Of a DNA stretch of 64,000 bases, positions 52,995 to 64,000 are shown one piece after another; position 1 is the first letter of the stretch, and each line of letters begins with the position of its first letter. The stretch comes from Rhodospirillaceae bacterium (GTDB lineage: Bacteria > Pseudomonadota > Alphaproteobacteria > Rhodospirillales > Rhodospirillaceae). The DNA is taken from NCBI GenBank assembly GCA_040219235.1, contig JAVJSV010000002.1, positions 62,001 to 126,000 on the forward strand, given 5' to 3'. The position numbers were made by a program, and so were the translations under genes. The notes beneath the pieces were generated by a model. It was not told the origin of the DNA. It made no database searches and saw only the letters and a program-made list of their open reading frames with translations.

Positions 52995-54062
52995 ATGGCT
53001 GATCATTTATTACTTCATCAAGCTGTGTCGCAGATCGGGCATAAACTTGGCACTGACTGGCGTGATATTCAGCCGGATCGCAAAGATCGCAACTACCTTG
53101 CTTGGGAGATGTCTCGTGATGTCTGGCGTCATGTTTTGCACGGAATTAAATCTGGGCATCTTCTCGCGTTCATAGAGTCAGATATTGGCCGGACGCCAAT
53201 TCCTCGCACTACTTGGCCAGCTATTCCTTCCACGTCGGACATCAAAAGAAAAACCTTCGCCTCTTTGTTTGAAAGCACCGCGCTGTCATTAGATTACAAC
53301 ACCTCTGCTGGAACTTATCTTGATTCAAAGAACGTTACTCACGACGGGTTCATCAAAATTGATCAGCAAACGCTTCAGTCATTCAAAGCTTTTTTCAAAC
53401 CCGAACCCTATGCAGAAACGCTTTCCACAACGTGGAGAGACATTGGCCTAAAGGGAGACCTTCCTGCGTTAGCGCTGCGCGACCTTCTCGAAGAATGGTC
53501 TAAGACAGAAAGTGATGTTGAACTCAAACCCATGCGTCGCTCGATCATTTCTGCTCTCGAACAGTCACCGCAGCGGTTACCAAGACGGCAGAAGTGGCTG
53601 ACACCGCATGGTGTTTTTCGGAGCGACGGCTATCTGGTCACACCAAGCCACATTAAAACTATGTTTCAATGCACTGGAGCACAGGATGACGACTTGGAGG
53701 TACATTGGTCGGGCTCGTGGATCATCGGACGTGAATGGTTGCGGACTTATTGTAGCGAAGACCAAGCTAATCGACCGTTCCCAGTATTTTGGACAAACCC
53801 CACTCCCAGCCCTCCGATCCTTATAGAACTCAAAAAACGTCCTTCTCCGCTTAAAGATCGGAAGAGCAGTGATATTGAAGAACGCAATAAGGTGTGGCTC
53901 ACAAATGCCAAGGCGTTAAGAAAGCGACACCCAACTTGGACAAAGTCTAATATTTGCCGCCAACTGGCAAAGGACGATGGAAACGATGATAAGCAGGAAT
54001 CAATTCGCCGGGAGCTTCATCGAATTGACCCCAATTGGGACAAAAAAGTTGGGCAGAGTTAA
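52995..54062 (+). CDS. hypothetical protein next to integration module
   Basis: A 355-residue soluble protein that I do not recognise. It is rich in Trp, Arg and Lys, has no signal peptide or membrane segment, and ends with a basic helical region (IEERNKVWLTNAKALRKRHP, then SNICRQLAKDDGN and QESIRRELHRIDP) that looks like a helix-turn-helix. Its base composition differs from the adjacent GC-rich amidase. Position just upstream of the excisionase and recombinase genes suggests cargo or a regulatory gene of the mobile element. The ATG at 52995 has no strong ribosome site, so the true start may be internal. Confidence 0.65.
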   Translation: MADHLLLHQAVSQIGHKLGTDWRDIQPDRKDRNYLAWEMSRDVWRHVLHGIKSGHLLAFIESDIGRTPIPRTTWPAIPSTSDIKRKTFASLFESTALSLDYNTSAGTYLDSKNVTHDGFIKIDQQTLQSFKAFFKPEPYAETLSTTWRDIGLKGDLPALALRDLLEEWSKTESDVELKPMRRSIISALEQSPQRLPRRQKWLTPHGVFRSDGYLVTPSHIKTMFQCTGAQDDDLEVHWSGSWIIGREWLRTYCSEDQANRPFPVFWTNPTPSPPILIELKKRPSPLKDRKSSDIEERNKVWLTNAKALRKRHPTWTKSNICRQLAKDDGNDDKQESIRRELHRIDPNWDKKVGQS

Positions 54063-54209
54063 GCAGCGTCGCTAGCTTGCCCAACACATTATCTAAATAA
54101 TTCAGTCACTTAATCCTGATTCACACCGAAGCTGGGCATAGTTTGATGTGCCCGGCTTCTTGCCGCTCCATAAGCCCAATTCATTCGTCACTGTAATTGG
54201 GACCTCCTC
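54063..54209. other. intergenic stretch with 11-bp inverted repeat
   Basis: Between the hypothetical gene and the integration module. It contains the inverted repeat GAAGCTGGGCA...TGCCCGGCTTC (54128-54159, one mismatch), which could be a terminator without a T-run or a protein-binding site. Nothing else is seen. Confidence 0.4.
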
Positions 54210-54416
54210 GTGAGCTCTGGCAAAACTACTGATCATCAAAGGCAGAGTGCGCGCTCAGGTCATGGGGCGCTTCGTCAACCGCCGCAGCACCCCCAACCCA
54301 ATACCTTGACCGCGTTAGCCCGACTACTCGCCAGGTCAGCTGCGCGTGAACACCTTCAACAGTCCATCCCTCAAAGCCCCCCTCTTAGCCCAGGAGACCA
54401 GACAGATGAATCCTAA
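54210..54416 (+). CDS. small ORF upstream of excisionase-like gene
   Basis: A 68-codon frame starting GTG and overlapping the next gene start by 11 bp. It is polar, with a Gln/Pro-rich first half and a helical LTALARLLARSAAREHLQQS segment that looks evolved rather than random. No ribosome site is obvious. Coupled translation with the HTH gene is plausible. Confidence 0.4.
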   Translation: MSSGKTTDHQRQSARSGHGALRQPPQHPQPNTLTALARLLARSAAREHLQQSIPQSPPLSPGDQTDES

Positions 54417-54600
54417 CACCCCAGCACCAATCACGACCAAGCTCCTGACCCTTGATCAGGTTGCGGACTCCCTGGCTGTTTCCACCCGCACCGTTCGCCG
54501 TCTCATCGACAACAAGGACCTGCGTAGCGTTCAGGTTGGTCGGCAAAAGCGGGTTGATCCGAAGGACCTAGACGCCTTCGTAAACGCCCACAAAACGTGA
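54406..54600 (+). CDS. excisionase-like helix-turn-helix protein
   Basis: A 64-residue DNA-binding protein of the MerR/excisionase-like helix_17 type: LTLDQVADSLAVSTRTVRRL followed by a wing (VQVGRQKRVDPKDLDAFV). The ATG at 54406 has an AGGAGA site; a longer frame to 54346 is rejected. Small proteins of this kind direct excision or control recombinase expression. It sits directly before the AT-rich spacer and the three recombinase genes. Confidence 0.8.
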   Translation: MNPNTPAPITTKLLTLDQVADSLAVSTRTVRRLIDNKDLRSVQVGRQKRVDPKDLDAFVNAHKT

Positions 54601-54620
54601 CCTCTTATGACAACCATCAA

Positions 54621-54705
54621 GTAATAGTGTCTAATAATGTCAAACAATAGTGCAAATATAGTCACAGTATTTAGTACGTTATTTGGTTTTATATTTTCAC
54701 TATAT
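54621..54705. repeat. AT-rich cluster of AATAGTG-like motifs
   Basis: Four related motifs in direct orientation, AATAGTGT (54623), AATAATGTC (54633), AATAGTGC (54646) and AATATAGTCAC (54655), spaced roughly one helical turn apart, with an inverted CACTATATT at 54699. The stretch is much more AT-rich than the genes on either side. It may be an operator or arm-type binding site for the excisionase-like protein or a recombinase. Confidence 0.45.
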
Positions 54706-54778
54706 TGTACTTCTGTCCTCTTTTGTCTTCACTTTTCATTTAATGTCACTTAGCGTTGTGCACTACGGAGGATGACTC

Positions 54779-56539
54779 ATGGTTAAAATCAGTAAGATCA
54801 GAAACCCGTTTACCAGCCCAGACAGCCTGACGATTGCCGACGTATTGGTCCGGGTTGAATGCGACCCTCAGCTTAGCAGCCGCAAAAAGCGCGAAATCTC
54901 ATCCGCGCTCAGGCAAGTGCCTAAATGGCTCAACCGGTTACCAGCCGATGTGCCAGCCAACGCTGCGTTCTTGCGCAAAGCGTTAGAAGATTTCCATCCT
55001 GACCACGCTGGTATCTCCAAGCGTCGCTATCAGAACGTGATCAGTACGGTAAAGTTTGCGTTCAAGCACTGCGGCGTGTTGTTGAATAATCGCATATATC
55101 TGGCTGAGTTTACGCCGGAATGGCAGGCCCTTTGGGATCTGCTTGATGAAAAGTATCACCGCTCTGGCCTTTCTCGGTGCTTCCGGTTTTGTTCGGCCCA
55201 GCGGATCAAGCCTGAAGATGTTGATGACGCGTTCTTCGCTGCTTTCCTGAAAGCGCTAGAGGCGGAGGCCATCACCAAGAAACCACGCACCCAGCATCAA
55301 ACGGCCTGCCGGATCTGGAATATTTGTGTGAAGTCTATTCAAGGCTGGCCGCAGAAGCCAGTTACAGTCCCGGTCTATGGTGACTTCTATACCGAACGCC
55401 TTGATGCTTTCCCAGAAAGCTTCCAACAGGATTTAGCAAGATATATTGATCGGCTCACCCATGTAGACCTGCTCGACGAAGACGGCCCACCTAGAGCGTT
55501 AAGGCCACGCACGATTCACTCTCTTAAGATGCTGATCCGCCAGTTGGCCGCAGGATTGATACACCAAGGCCATTCCCTCGCGGACATCACCACCCTTACC
55601 TATCTGGTTGAGCACTACCAGGAGGCTTTGCGCTGGCATCTTCAGCGGACCAACAAGAAGACCTCGTCTCAACTTTCTGGCCTGGCGGACTGTATCCGAT
55701 CCCTCGCCAAGTATCACGTGCGCGTCGATCCTGAAACGCTCAAGAAGATCGAACAGATACGCAGCCGTTTGACGCACGAGACCACAGGCTTGACCGATAA
55801 AAACCGTGAACGTCTGAGACAGTTCGATGACCCGAAGAATGTCATAAAGTTGCTCTGGGCCGGTAAGAAAGCCTTTGCCCTTTCCGTAAAGCGGGATGAT
55901 GGCACTCGACAAACTGCACATGAAGCAAGCCTAGCTCTGGCCCATGAGCTTCTTTTGCACGCCCCCATGCGGATTGCGAACCTAGCGTCATTGCGGTTGG
56001 ATCAGCATCTGCACTGGGAGAAGTCAGGCTGCAAAGGTGTCTTGTCCATCGCTATTCCCGGACAGGAGGTTAAGAATGGTGAGCCGTTAAACTTTCCTTT
56101 TCCCCTGCCCGTCTCCAACATGGTGCACCAATATCTGGAGGTGTTCCGACCACGGTTATTTAAGGGATCAAATGATTATCTGTTCCCGAGCCGTGATGGC
56201 AAAGCAAAGCGGTCTGACACTCTAGGCAAGCAGATCAGCAAACAGATCTGGGACAAATGCGGCCTGAGGGTAAACCCTCATCTGATCCGCCACTTTGTGG
56301 CAAAACAGATTGTCGAAGCGACACCCGGTAATTACGAGGGGGCCCGCCGTATTCTGGCCCATAAAGACTCAAACACCACTTACAAATTTTACGAAGGTAT
56401 GGAGGCAAAGCCAGCGGTCAAGCACTGGCAAGATATACTGGTGAACAAACGCGGGCATACCGAGCCATACGGCGGTGATGGTCTGCGTGACACCCGGGTG
56501 ATGCGGCGCGGTTCCCATCCGAAACGGCGGCTGGCATGA
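54779..56539 (+). CDS. tyrosine recombinase (site-specific integrase) 1
   Basis: A 586-residue tyrosine recombinase. The N-terminal half contains SAM-like/core-binding helices; the catalytic domain shows the first Arg in LLLHAPMRIANLASL, H501-x-x-R504 in NPHLIRHF, His528 in RRILAHKD and the nucleophile Tyr in TTYKFYEG (probably Tyr538). It is longer than typical phage integrases. A strong CGGAGG site precedes the ATG. Its stop overlaps the next recombinase start by 4 bp, so the three recombinases form one operon. Confidence 0.92.
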   Translation: MVKISKIRNPFTSPDSLTIADVLVRVECDPQLSSRKKREISSALRQVPKWLNRLPADVPANAAFLRKALEDFHPDHAGISKRRYQNVISTVKFAFKHCGVLLNNRIYLAEFTPEWQALWDLLDEKYHRSGLSRCFRFCSAQRIKPEDVDDAFFAAFLKALEAEAITKKPRTQHQTACRIWNICVKSIQGWPQKPVTVPVYGDFYTERLDAFPESFQQDLARYIDRLTHVDLLDEDGPPRALRPRTIHSLKMLIRQLAAGLIHQGHSLADITTLTYLVEHYQEALRWHLQRTNKKTSSQLSGLADCIRSLAKYHVRVDPETLKKIEQIRSRLTHETTGLTDKNRERLRQFDDPKNVIKLLWAGKKAFALSVKRDDGTRQTAHEASLALAHELLLHAPMRIANLASLRLDQHLHWEKSGCKGVLSIAIPGQEVKNGEPLNFPFPLPVSNMVHQYLEVFRPRLFKGSNDYLFPSRDGKAKRSDTLGKQISKQIWDKCGLRVNPHLIRHFVAKQIVEATPGNYEGARRILAHKDSNTTYKFYEGMEAKPAVKHWQDILVNKRGHTEPYGGDGLRDTRVMRRGSHPKRRLA

Positions 56540-57609
56540 GTCCCGATAAAGCCCGCTATATCCTGCGCTTCGAAGACTGGCCGTGTGAGCATCAGCACGC
56601 CTTGCAGTCTGCCATAGACGCGGGTGACGTGTTCACAGATCAGGGGTTGGCAGCACAATGGACCCCAAAAACGCGCCGACAAATCGTCAAGGATTACGGC
56701 ATGTGGCTTCAACATCTGAGCTGCCAATCGTTACCGCCCACGTTAGGCAGCCAGCCCACGCCTTTGGAGAAAGACACCTTACGCTCCTATGTGGAAAGCC
56801 TTCAGTCACGCCTTGCGCCTATTAGTGTCTGTAGCCGGTTAACGGGATTGTCTGAAGCCTGCCGGGTCATGTGGCCGAGCATCGACCGTACCATTTTGCG
56901 TCGGATGTTAAGCCGCCTCAAACGTAATGCCGCGCCGTCTCGCAATAAGACGGCAGACCTGCTGTCGAGCCGCGAGATTCTACATGCGGCGCTTGGGCAC
57001 TTGGAAAGCGTTACAGAAAGCACTGCGCCATCAGACACCATTCAGGCCTGTTGGGGTCGCAATGCTTTGATGGTTGCCATCCTTGCTGTACACCCCATCC
57101 GCCTCGCCAATCTGACCATGATCCGCCTCGGGCTTCATCTGCATCAAGACGGCGATGAGATCTGGCTGCGTTTCTCTGATGAAGAGACCAAAGAGCACCG
57201 CTCAATGGAGTTCCCGCTGGCCGATGTGCTGCGCGAACCACTTAAAGTGTATCTGGAAGTTTATCGCCCAATCTTGCTTGACGGACGCGAAAGCGACGCG
57301 CTTTGGATCAGCGTGCGCAAAGGACCAATGAAGGAGCAGGCGGTTTACGATCAGATTGTGCACACAACAAAGAAACTGTTCGGCCACCCGATCAATCCCC
57401 ACCTCTTCCGGGACTGTGCCATGACCACCTTGGCCACAGAAGACCCTGCTCACGTGCGCGTTGGGGCCCGGTTACTTGGCCATAGTTCTCTAAAAACAGG
57501 AGAACGGCATTACAACCAGGCGACTATGGTCTCTGCTGTCACTCAGTACCATGACACCCTTGCCAAGTTGCGAGGAAACACGCCACCGCCTGAGGACCCA
57601 AAACCATGA
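56536..57609 (+). CDS. tyrosine recombinase (site-specific integrase) 2
   Basis: A 357-residue tyrosine recombinase with its own complete active site: Arg in LAVHPIRLANLTMIRL, H289-x-x-R292 in NPHLFRDC, His316 in RLLGHSS and Tyr326 in GERHYNQ. It is different in sequence from recombinase 1 and not a fragment of it. The gene overlaps both neighbours by 4 bp, so all three proteins are made in coordinated amounts. Confidence 0.92.
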   Translation: MSPDKARYILRFEDWPCEHQHALQSAIDAGDVFTDQGLAAQWTPKTRRQIVKDYGMWLQHLSCQSLPPTLGSQPTPLEKDTLRSYVESLQSRLAPISVCSRLTGLSEACRVMWPSIDRTILRRMLSRLKRNAAPSRNKTADLLSSREILHAALGHLESVTESTAPSDTIQACWGRNALMVAILAVHPIRLANLTMIRLGLHLHQDGDEIWLRFSDEETKEHRSMEFPLADVLREPLKVYLEVYRPILLDGRESDALWISVRKGPMKEQAVYDQIVHTTKKLFGHPINPHLFRDCAMTTLATEDPAHVRVGARLLGHSSLKTGERHYNQATMVSAVTQYHDTLAKLRGNTPPPEDPKP

Positions 57610-59255
57610 CCCGCGCCGTCATTTACGCCCGCTACAGTTCAGAGAACCAGCGCGATGCCTCCATCGAAGATCAGGTTCGGCTGTGTACCGCTTATGCAGA
57701 GCGACAGGGGTGGCGGGTCACCAACACCTATACAGACCATGCGATCAGTGGCGCCTCTTTACTCCGGCCCGGGTATCAAAAACTACTGGAGGATGCCCGC
57801 TCAGGTCAGTTCGAGGTGGTCCTGTCTGAAGCCTTGGATCGTCTTTCTCGCGATCAGGAGCACATTGCCAGTCTGTTTAAGAACCTCACCTTTGCAGACG
57901 TGCGGTTGTTCTCGGTCGCTGAAGGAGAGATTGGAGAACTTCACGTTGGCCTGAAAGGCACAATGAATGCGTTGTTCTTGAAGGACCTCGCCCTCAAAAC
58001 ACATCGGGGTCTGGAAGGGCGGGTTAGGCAAGGCCGGTCAGGCGGCGGCTTATGCTTTGGGTATGATGTTGTTCGAGAGCTTGATGCCTCCGGCAACCCG
58101 ATTAGAGGTCAGCGCGCTATCAATCAGGAAGAGGCTGCGACCATCATCAGAATATTTGAAGAGTTTGCGAGTGGACGATCACCTGTCGCGATTGCCAAAC
58201 AATTAAACTCTGAAAACGTCAAAGGCCCACGCGGAAAGGATTGGGGGCCTTCCACAATCTATGGCAACTGGAAACGCGGCACCGGCATCCTGAACAATGA
58301 TCTCTATGTTGGCCGTCTCGTCTGGAACCGGCAACACTTCATCAAAGACCCCGACACCGGCAAGCGTCAAGCCAGGCCCAACCCGGAAGCGCAGTGGGTT
58401 ATCGAAGAGGTGCCCGGCTTGCGGATTGTTCCGCAACACTTATGGGACGCAGTTAAAGAACGACAAAATGGGTTGCGCAGGACCGTAACGAGCACGTCTG
58501 ACCGAAGTATCAGATCAGAACGGGCCAAGAGAGCCGTCTACTTGTTCTCTGGCCTCCTAAAATGCGGCGAATGTGACGGCTCATACAGCATGGTAAATGC
58601 CACTAGCTACGGATGCAGCACGCGCAAAACTAGGGGCACATGCACCAACAATTTGCTGATAAAGCGCCTGGAGCTAGAAGACCTCGTTTTAGATGGCTTA
58701 AAAAAGCAGCTTATGGAGCCATCGCTGGTTAAAGAGTTCATCAAAACCTATCACCAAGACCTTAATCAGCAATTGGCTGGTGAGACCAATCGGCGTGAAC
58801 GGCTGTCCAAGCAACTACGGAAGGTGACACAAGAAATCGAAGAACTGATCTCTGCGGTAAAGTCTGGGATCAGGTCTAAATCTCTGCAGTCAGAATTAGA
58901 AATGCTGGAAGAGAAACAGCAGAAGCTGGAAGATGAATTAAAGACCGAACCACCACCGCCGGTCAGGTTACATCCTAACCTTGCTGAGATTTATCGAGAT
59001 AAAGTTCAAAACCTTGCCAACGCGCTAAACGCTCCCGACACGCGGCAAGAAGCTGGTGAGATACTGCGGTCGTTGATCGAGGAAATACGGCTTGTTCCTC
59101 AAGGCGAAGTGCTTGGCATCCATCTCAAGGGAGAATTGGCGGAAATGCTCGCAATATCAACAAATCAAAAGCCCGGCTCAATTGGAACCGGGCTTAAGAT
59201 AACGCTGGTTGCGGGAGGGCGCAGCCACCTTTACAGAACTGTACTTGAACTCTGA
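57606..59255 (+). CDS. large serine recombinase
   Basis: A 549-residue large serine recombinase. The catalytic N-terminal domain has Ser11 in VIYARYSSENQ, with EALDRLSRDQEH downstream; then a recombinase domain (RQGRSGGGLCFGYDVVRE through WNRQHF), a zinc ribbon with cysteines in LKCGECDGSYSM, YGCSTRK and GTCTNN, a coiled coil (about 395-450, RRERLSKQLRKVTQEIEELI) and a tail ending GGRSHLYRTVLEL. Such enzymes integrate and excise elements between short att sites. The gene overlaps recombinase 2 by 4 bp. Its last codons carry the 34-bp repeat shared with 13742-13775, and an 8-bp inverted repeat (AAGCCCGG/CCGGGCTT, 59169-59195) lies just before. Confidence 0.94.
   Translation: MTRAVIYARYSSENQRDASIEDQVRLCTAYAERQGWRVTNTYTDHAISGASLLRPGYQKLLEDARSGQFEVVLSEALDRLSRDQEHIASLFKNLTFADVRLFSVAEGEIGELHVGLKGTMNALFLKDLALKTHRGLEGRVRQGRSGGGLCFGYDVVRELDASGNPIRGQRAINQEEAATIIRIFEEFASGRSPVAIAKQLNSENVKGPRGKDWGPSTIYGNWKRGTGILNNDLYVGRLVWNRQHFIKDPDTGKRQARPNPEAQWVIEEVPGLRIVPQHLWDAVKERQNGLRRTVTSTSDRSIRSERAKRAVYLFSGLLKCGECDGSYSMVNATSYGCSTRKTRGTCTNNLLIKRLELEDLVLDGLKKQLMEPSLVKEFIKTYHQDLNQQLAGETNRRERLSKQLRKVTQEIEELISAVKSGIRSKSLQSELEMLEEKQQKLEDELKTEPPPPVRLHPNLAEIYRDKVQNLANALNAPDTRQEAGEILRSLIEEIRLVPQGEVLGIHLKGELAEMLAISTNQKPGSIGTGLKITLVAGGRSHLYRTVLEL
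59206..59239 (+). repeat. 34-bp direct repeat, right copy (candidate att)
   Basis: Exact, same-orientation copy of 13742-13775, positioned within the last 17 codons of the serine recombinase gene. The two copies bracket 45.5 kb that contain the methyltransferase modules, catabolic genes and recombinases. Confidence 0.7.
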
Positions 59256-59549
59256 CTATCTGAACGAAATACCAAGAAAGAATAAGGGCTGTTGTCTAGC
59301 TATGCCAACCTGAAGGATTCTGAATTTAGAGAAGAGGTAGCCTGTAGTTCTTTTCAATCACTGACATTTTCTTCAAATCATCTATTCGGAGAAACACACT
59401 CAGGCGCGTAAACCTTTGTGTTAATCACCCAAAAAGCCCTCGAACTGAACTTCATCGACACATTGCATCCGGTTTTTTCATGCAGCCTTTTACTGTTGCC
59501 CGCCATGAACTAGCGAAGCCCAGAAATAGACAGCTTTTGACGTAATTTT
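59256..59549. other. intergenic stretch between recombinase and efflux genes
   Basis: AT-rich sequence between convergent genes. No gene, strong hairpin or repeat is supported. If the element is integrated at the 34-bp repeat, this is host DNA just outside the right border. Confidence 0.4.

Positions 59550-64000
<4,451 letters not shown>

Noticed and set aside
54621-54705. Possible CRISPR-like array
   Set aside because: The motifs are only 8-10 bp, imperfect and spaced by 2-5 bp, with no cas genes; this is an operator-type repeat at most.
54210-59255. tRNA gene as integration target of the recombinases
   Set aside because: No cloverleaf-forming sequence was found near either end of the recombinase module or at the 34-bp repeats.

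Overview
The window looks like a chromosomal segment of an aerobic to microaerobic proteobacterium, most likely an alphaproteobacterium. The reasons are a complete ccoNOQPGHIS operon, FNR/FixK-type boxes, TonB receptors of the type abundant in sphingomonad, Hyphomonadaceae and Kordiimonadales genomes, and a large serine recombinase with a C-terminus I associate with alphaproteobacteria. The genus cannot be fixed from sequence alone. I found no rRNA, tRNA or CRISPR array.

Region 1 (1-13.3 kb) is a low-oxygen block. An operon for an RNA-processing beta-CASP hydrolase, a PRPP synthetase and an archaeal-type thymidine/AMP phosphorylase diverges from a 6-phosphofructokinase gene, with a perfect FNR box (TTGAT-N4-ATCAA) between them. 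Next comes the cbb3 oxidase operon ccoN-O-Q-P-G-H-I-S on the minus strand, with its own FNR-type box upstream of ccoN.

Region 2 (about 13.6-54 kb) is accessory and catabolic, and visibly more AT-rich over much of its length. Its most striking content is a module of unknown function: a SAM-dependent methyltransferase followed by a small helical protein. The pair occurs three times (17-18 kb, 33-35 kb, 40-41 kb). Twice it is followed by a TonB receptor and associated upstream with an orphan family-5 periplasmic binding protein (one such gene upstream of the first copy is a decayed remnant). One methyltransferase has an apparent Tat signal peptide. Around the modules lie genes for taking up and breaking down an unknown organic substrate: aldehyde dehydrogenase, PhyH dioxygenase, malonyl-CoA synthetase, two GSTs, a beta-propeller glycosidase-like protein, two tandem SDRs lacking the catalytic YxxxK, an MFS carrier, CocE/NonD and alpha/beta hydrolases, two cupins and malonyl-CoA decarboxylase. 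Regulators are two IclR and one LysR proteins. The malonyl-CoA synthetase and decarboxylase suggest that the pathway ends in malonate, then acetyl-CoA. IS6 debris, a broken flavin monooxygenase gene, a DUF1838 gene and a GC-rich amidase follow.

Region 3 (54-59.3 kb) is an integration module: a small ORF, an excisionase-like HTH gene, an AT-rich motif-repeat region, then two tyrosine recombinases and one large serine recombinase whose genes overlap by 4 bp each. A 34-bp exact direct repeat links the 3' end of the serine recombinase gene (59.2 kb) to a decayed recombinase remnant beside the cbb3 operon (13.7 kb). It brackets 45.5 kb and suggests that Region 2 plus Region 3 is a genomic island.

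Region 4 (59.5 kb to the end) is a CusA/CzcA-type metal efflux pump gene and its CusB-type adaptor gene, the latter running off the right edge.
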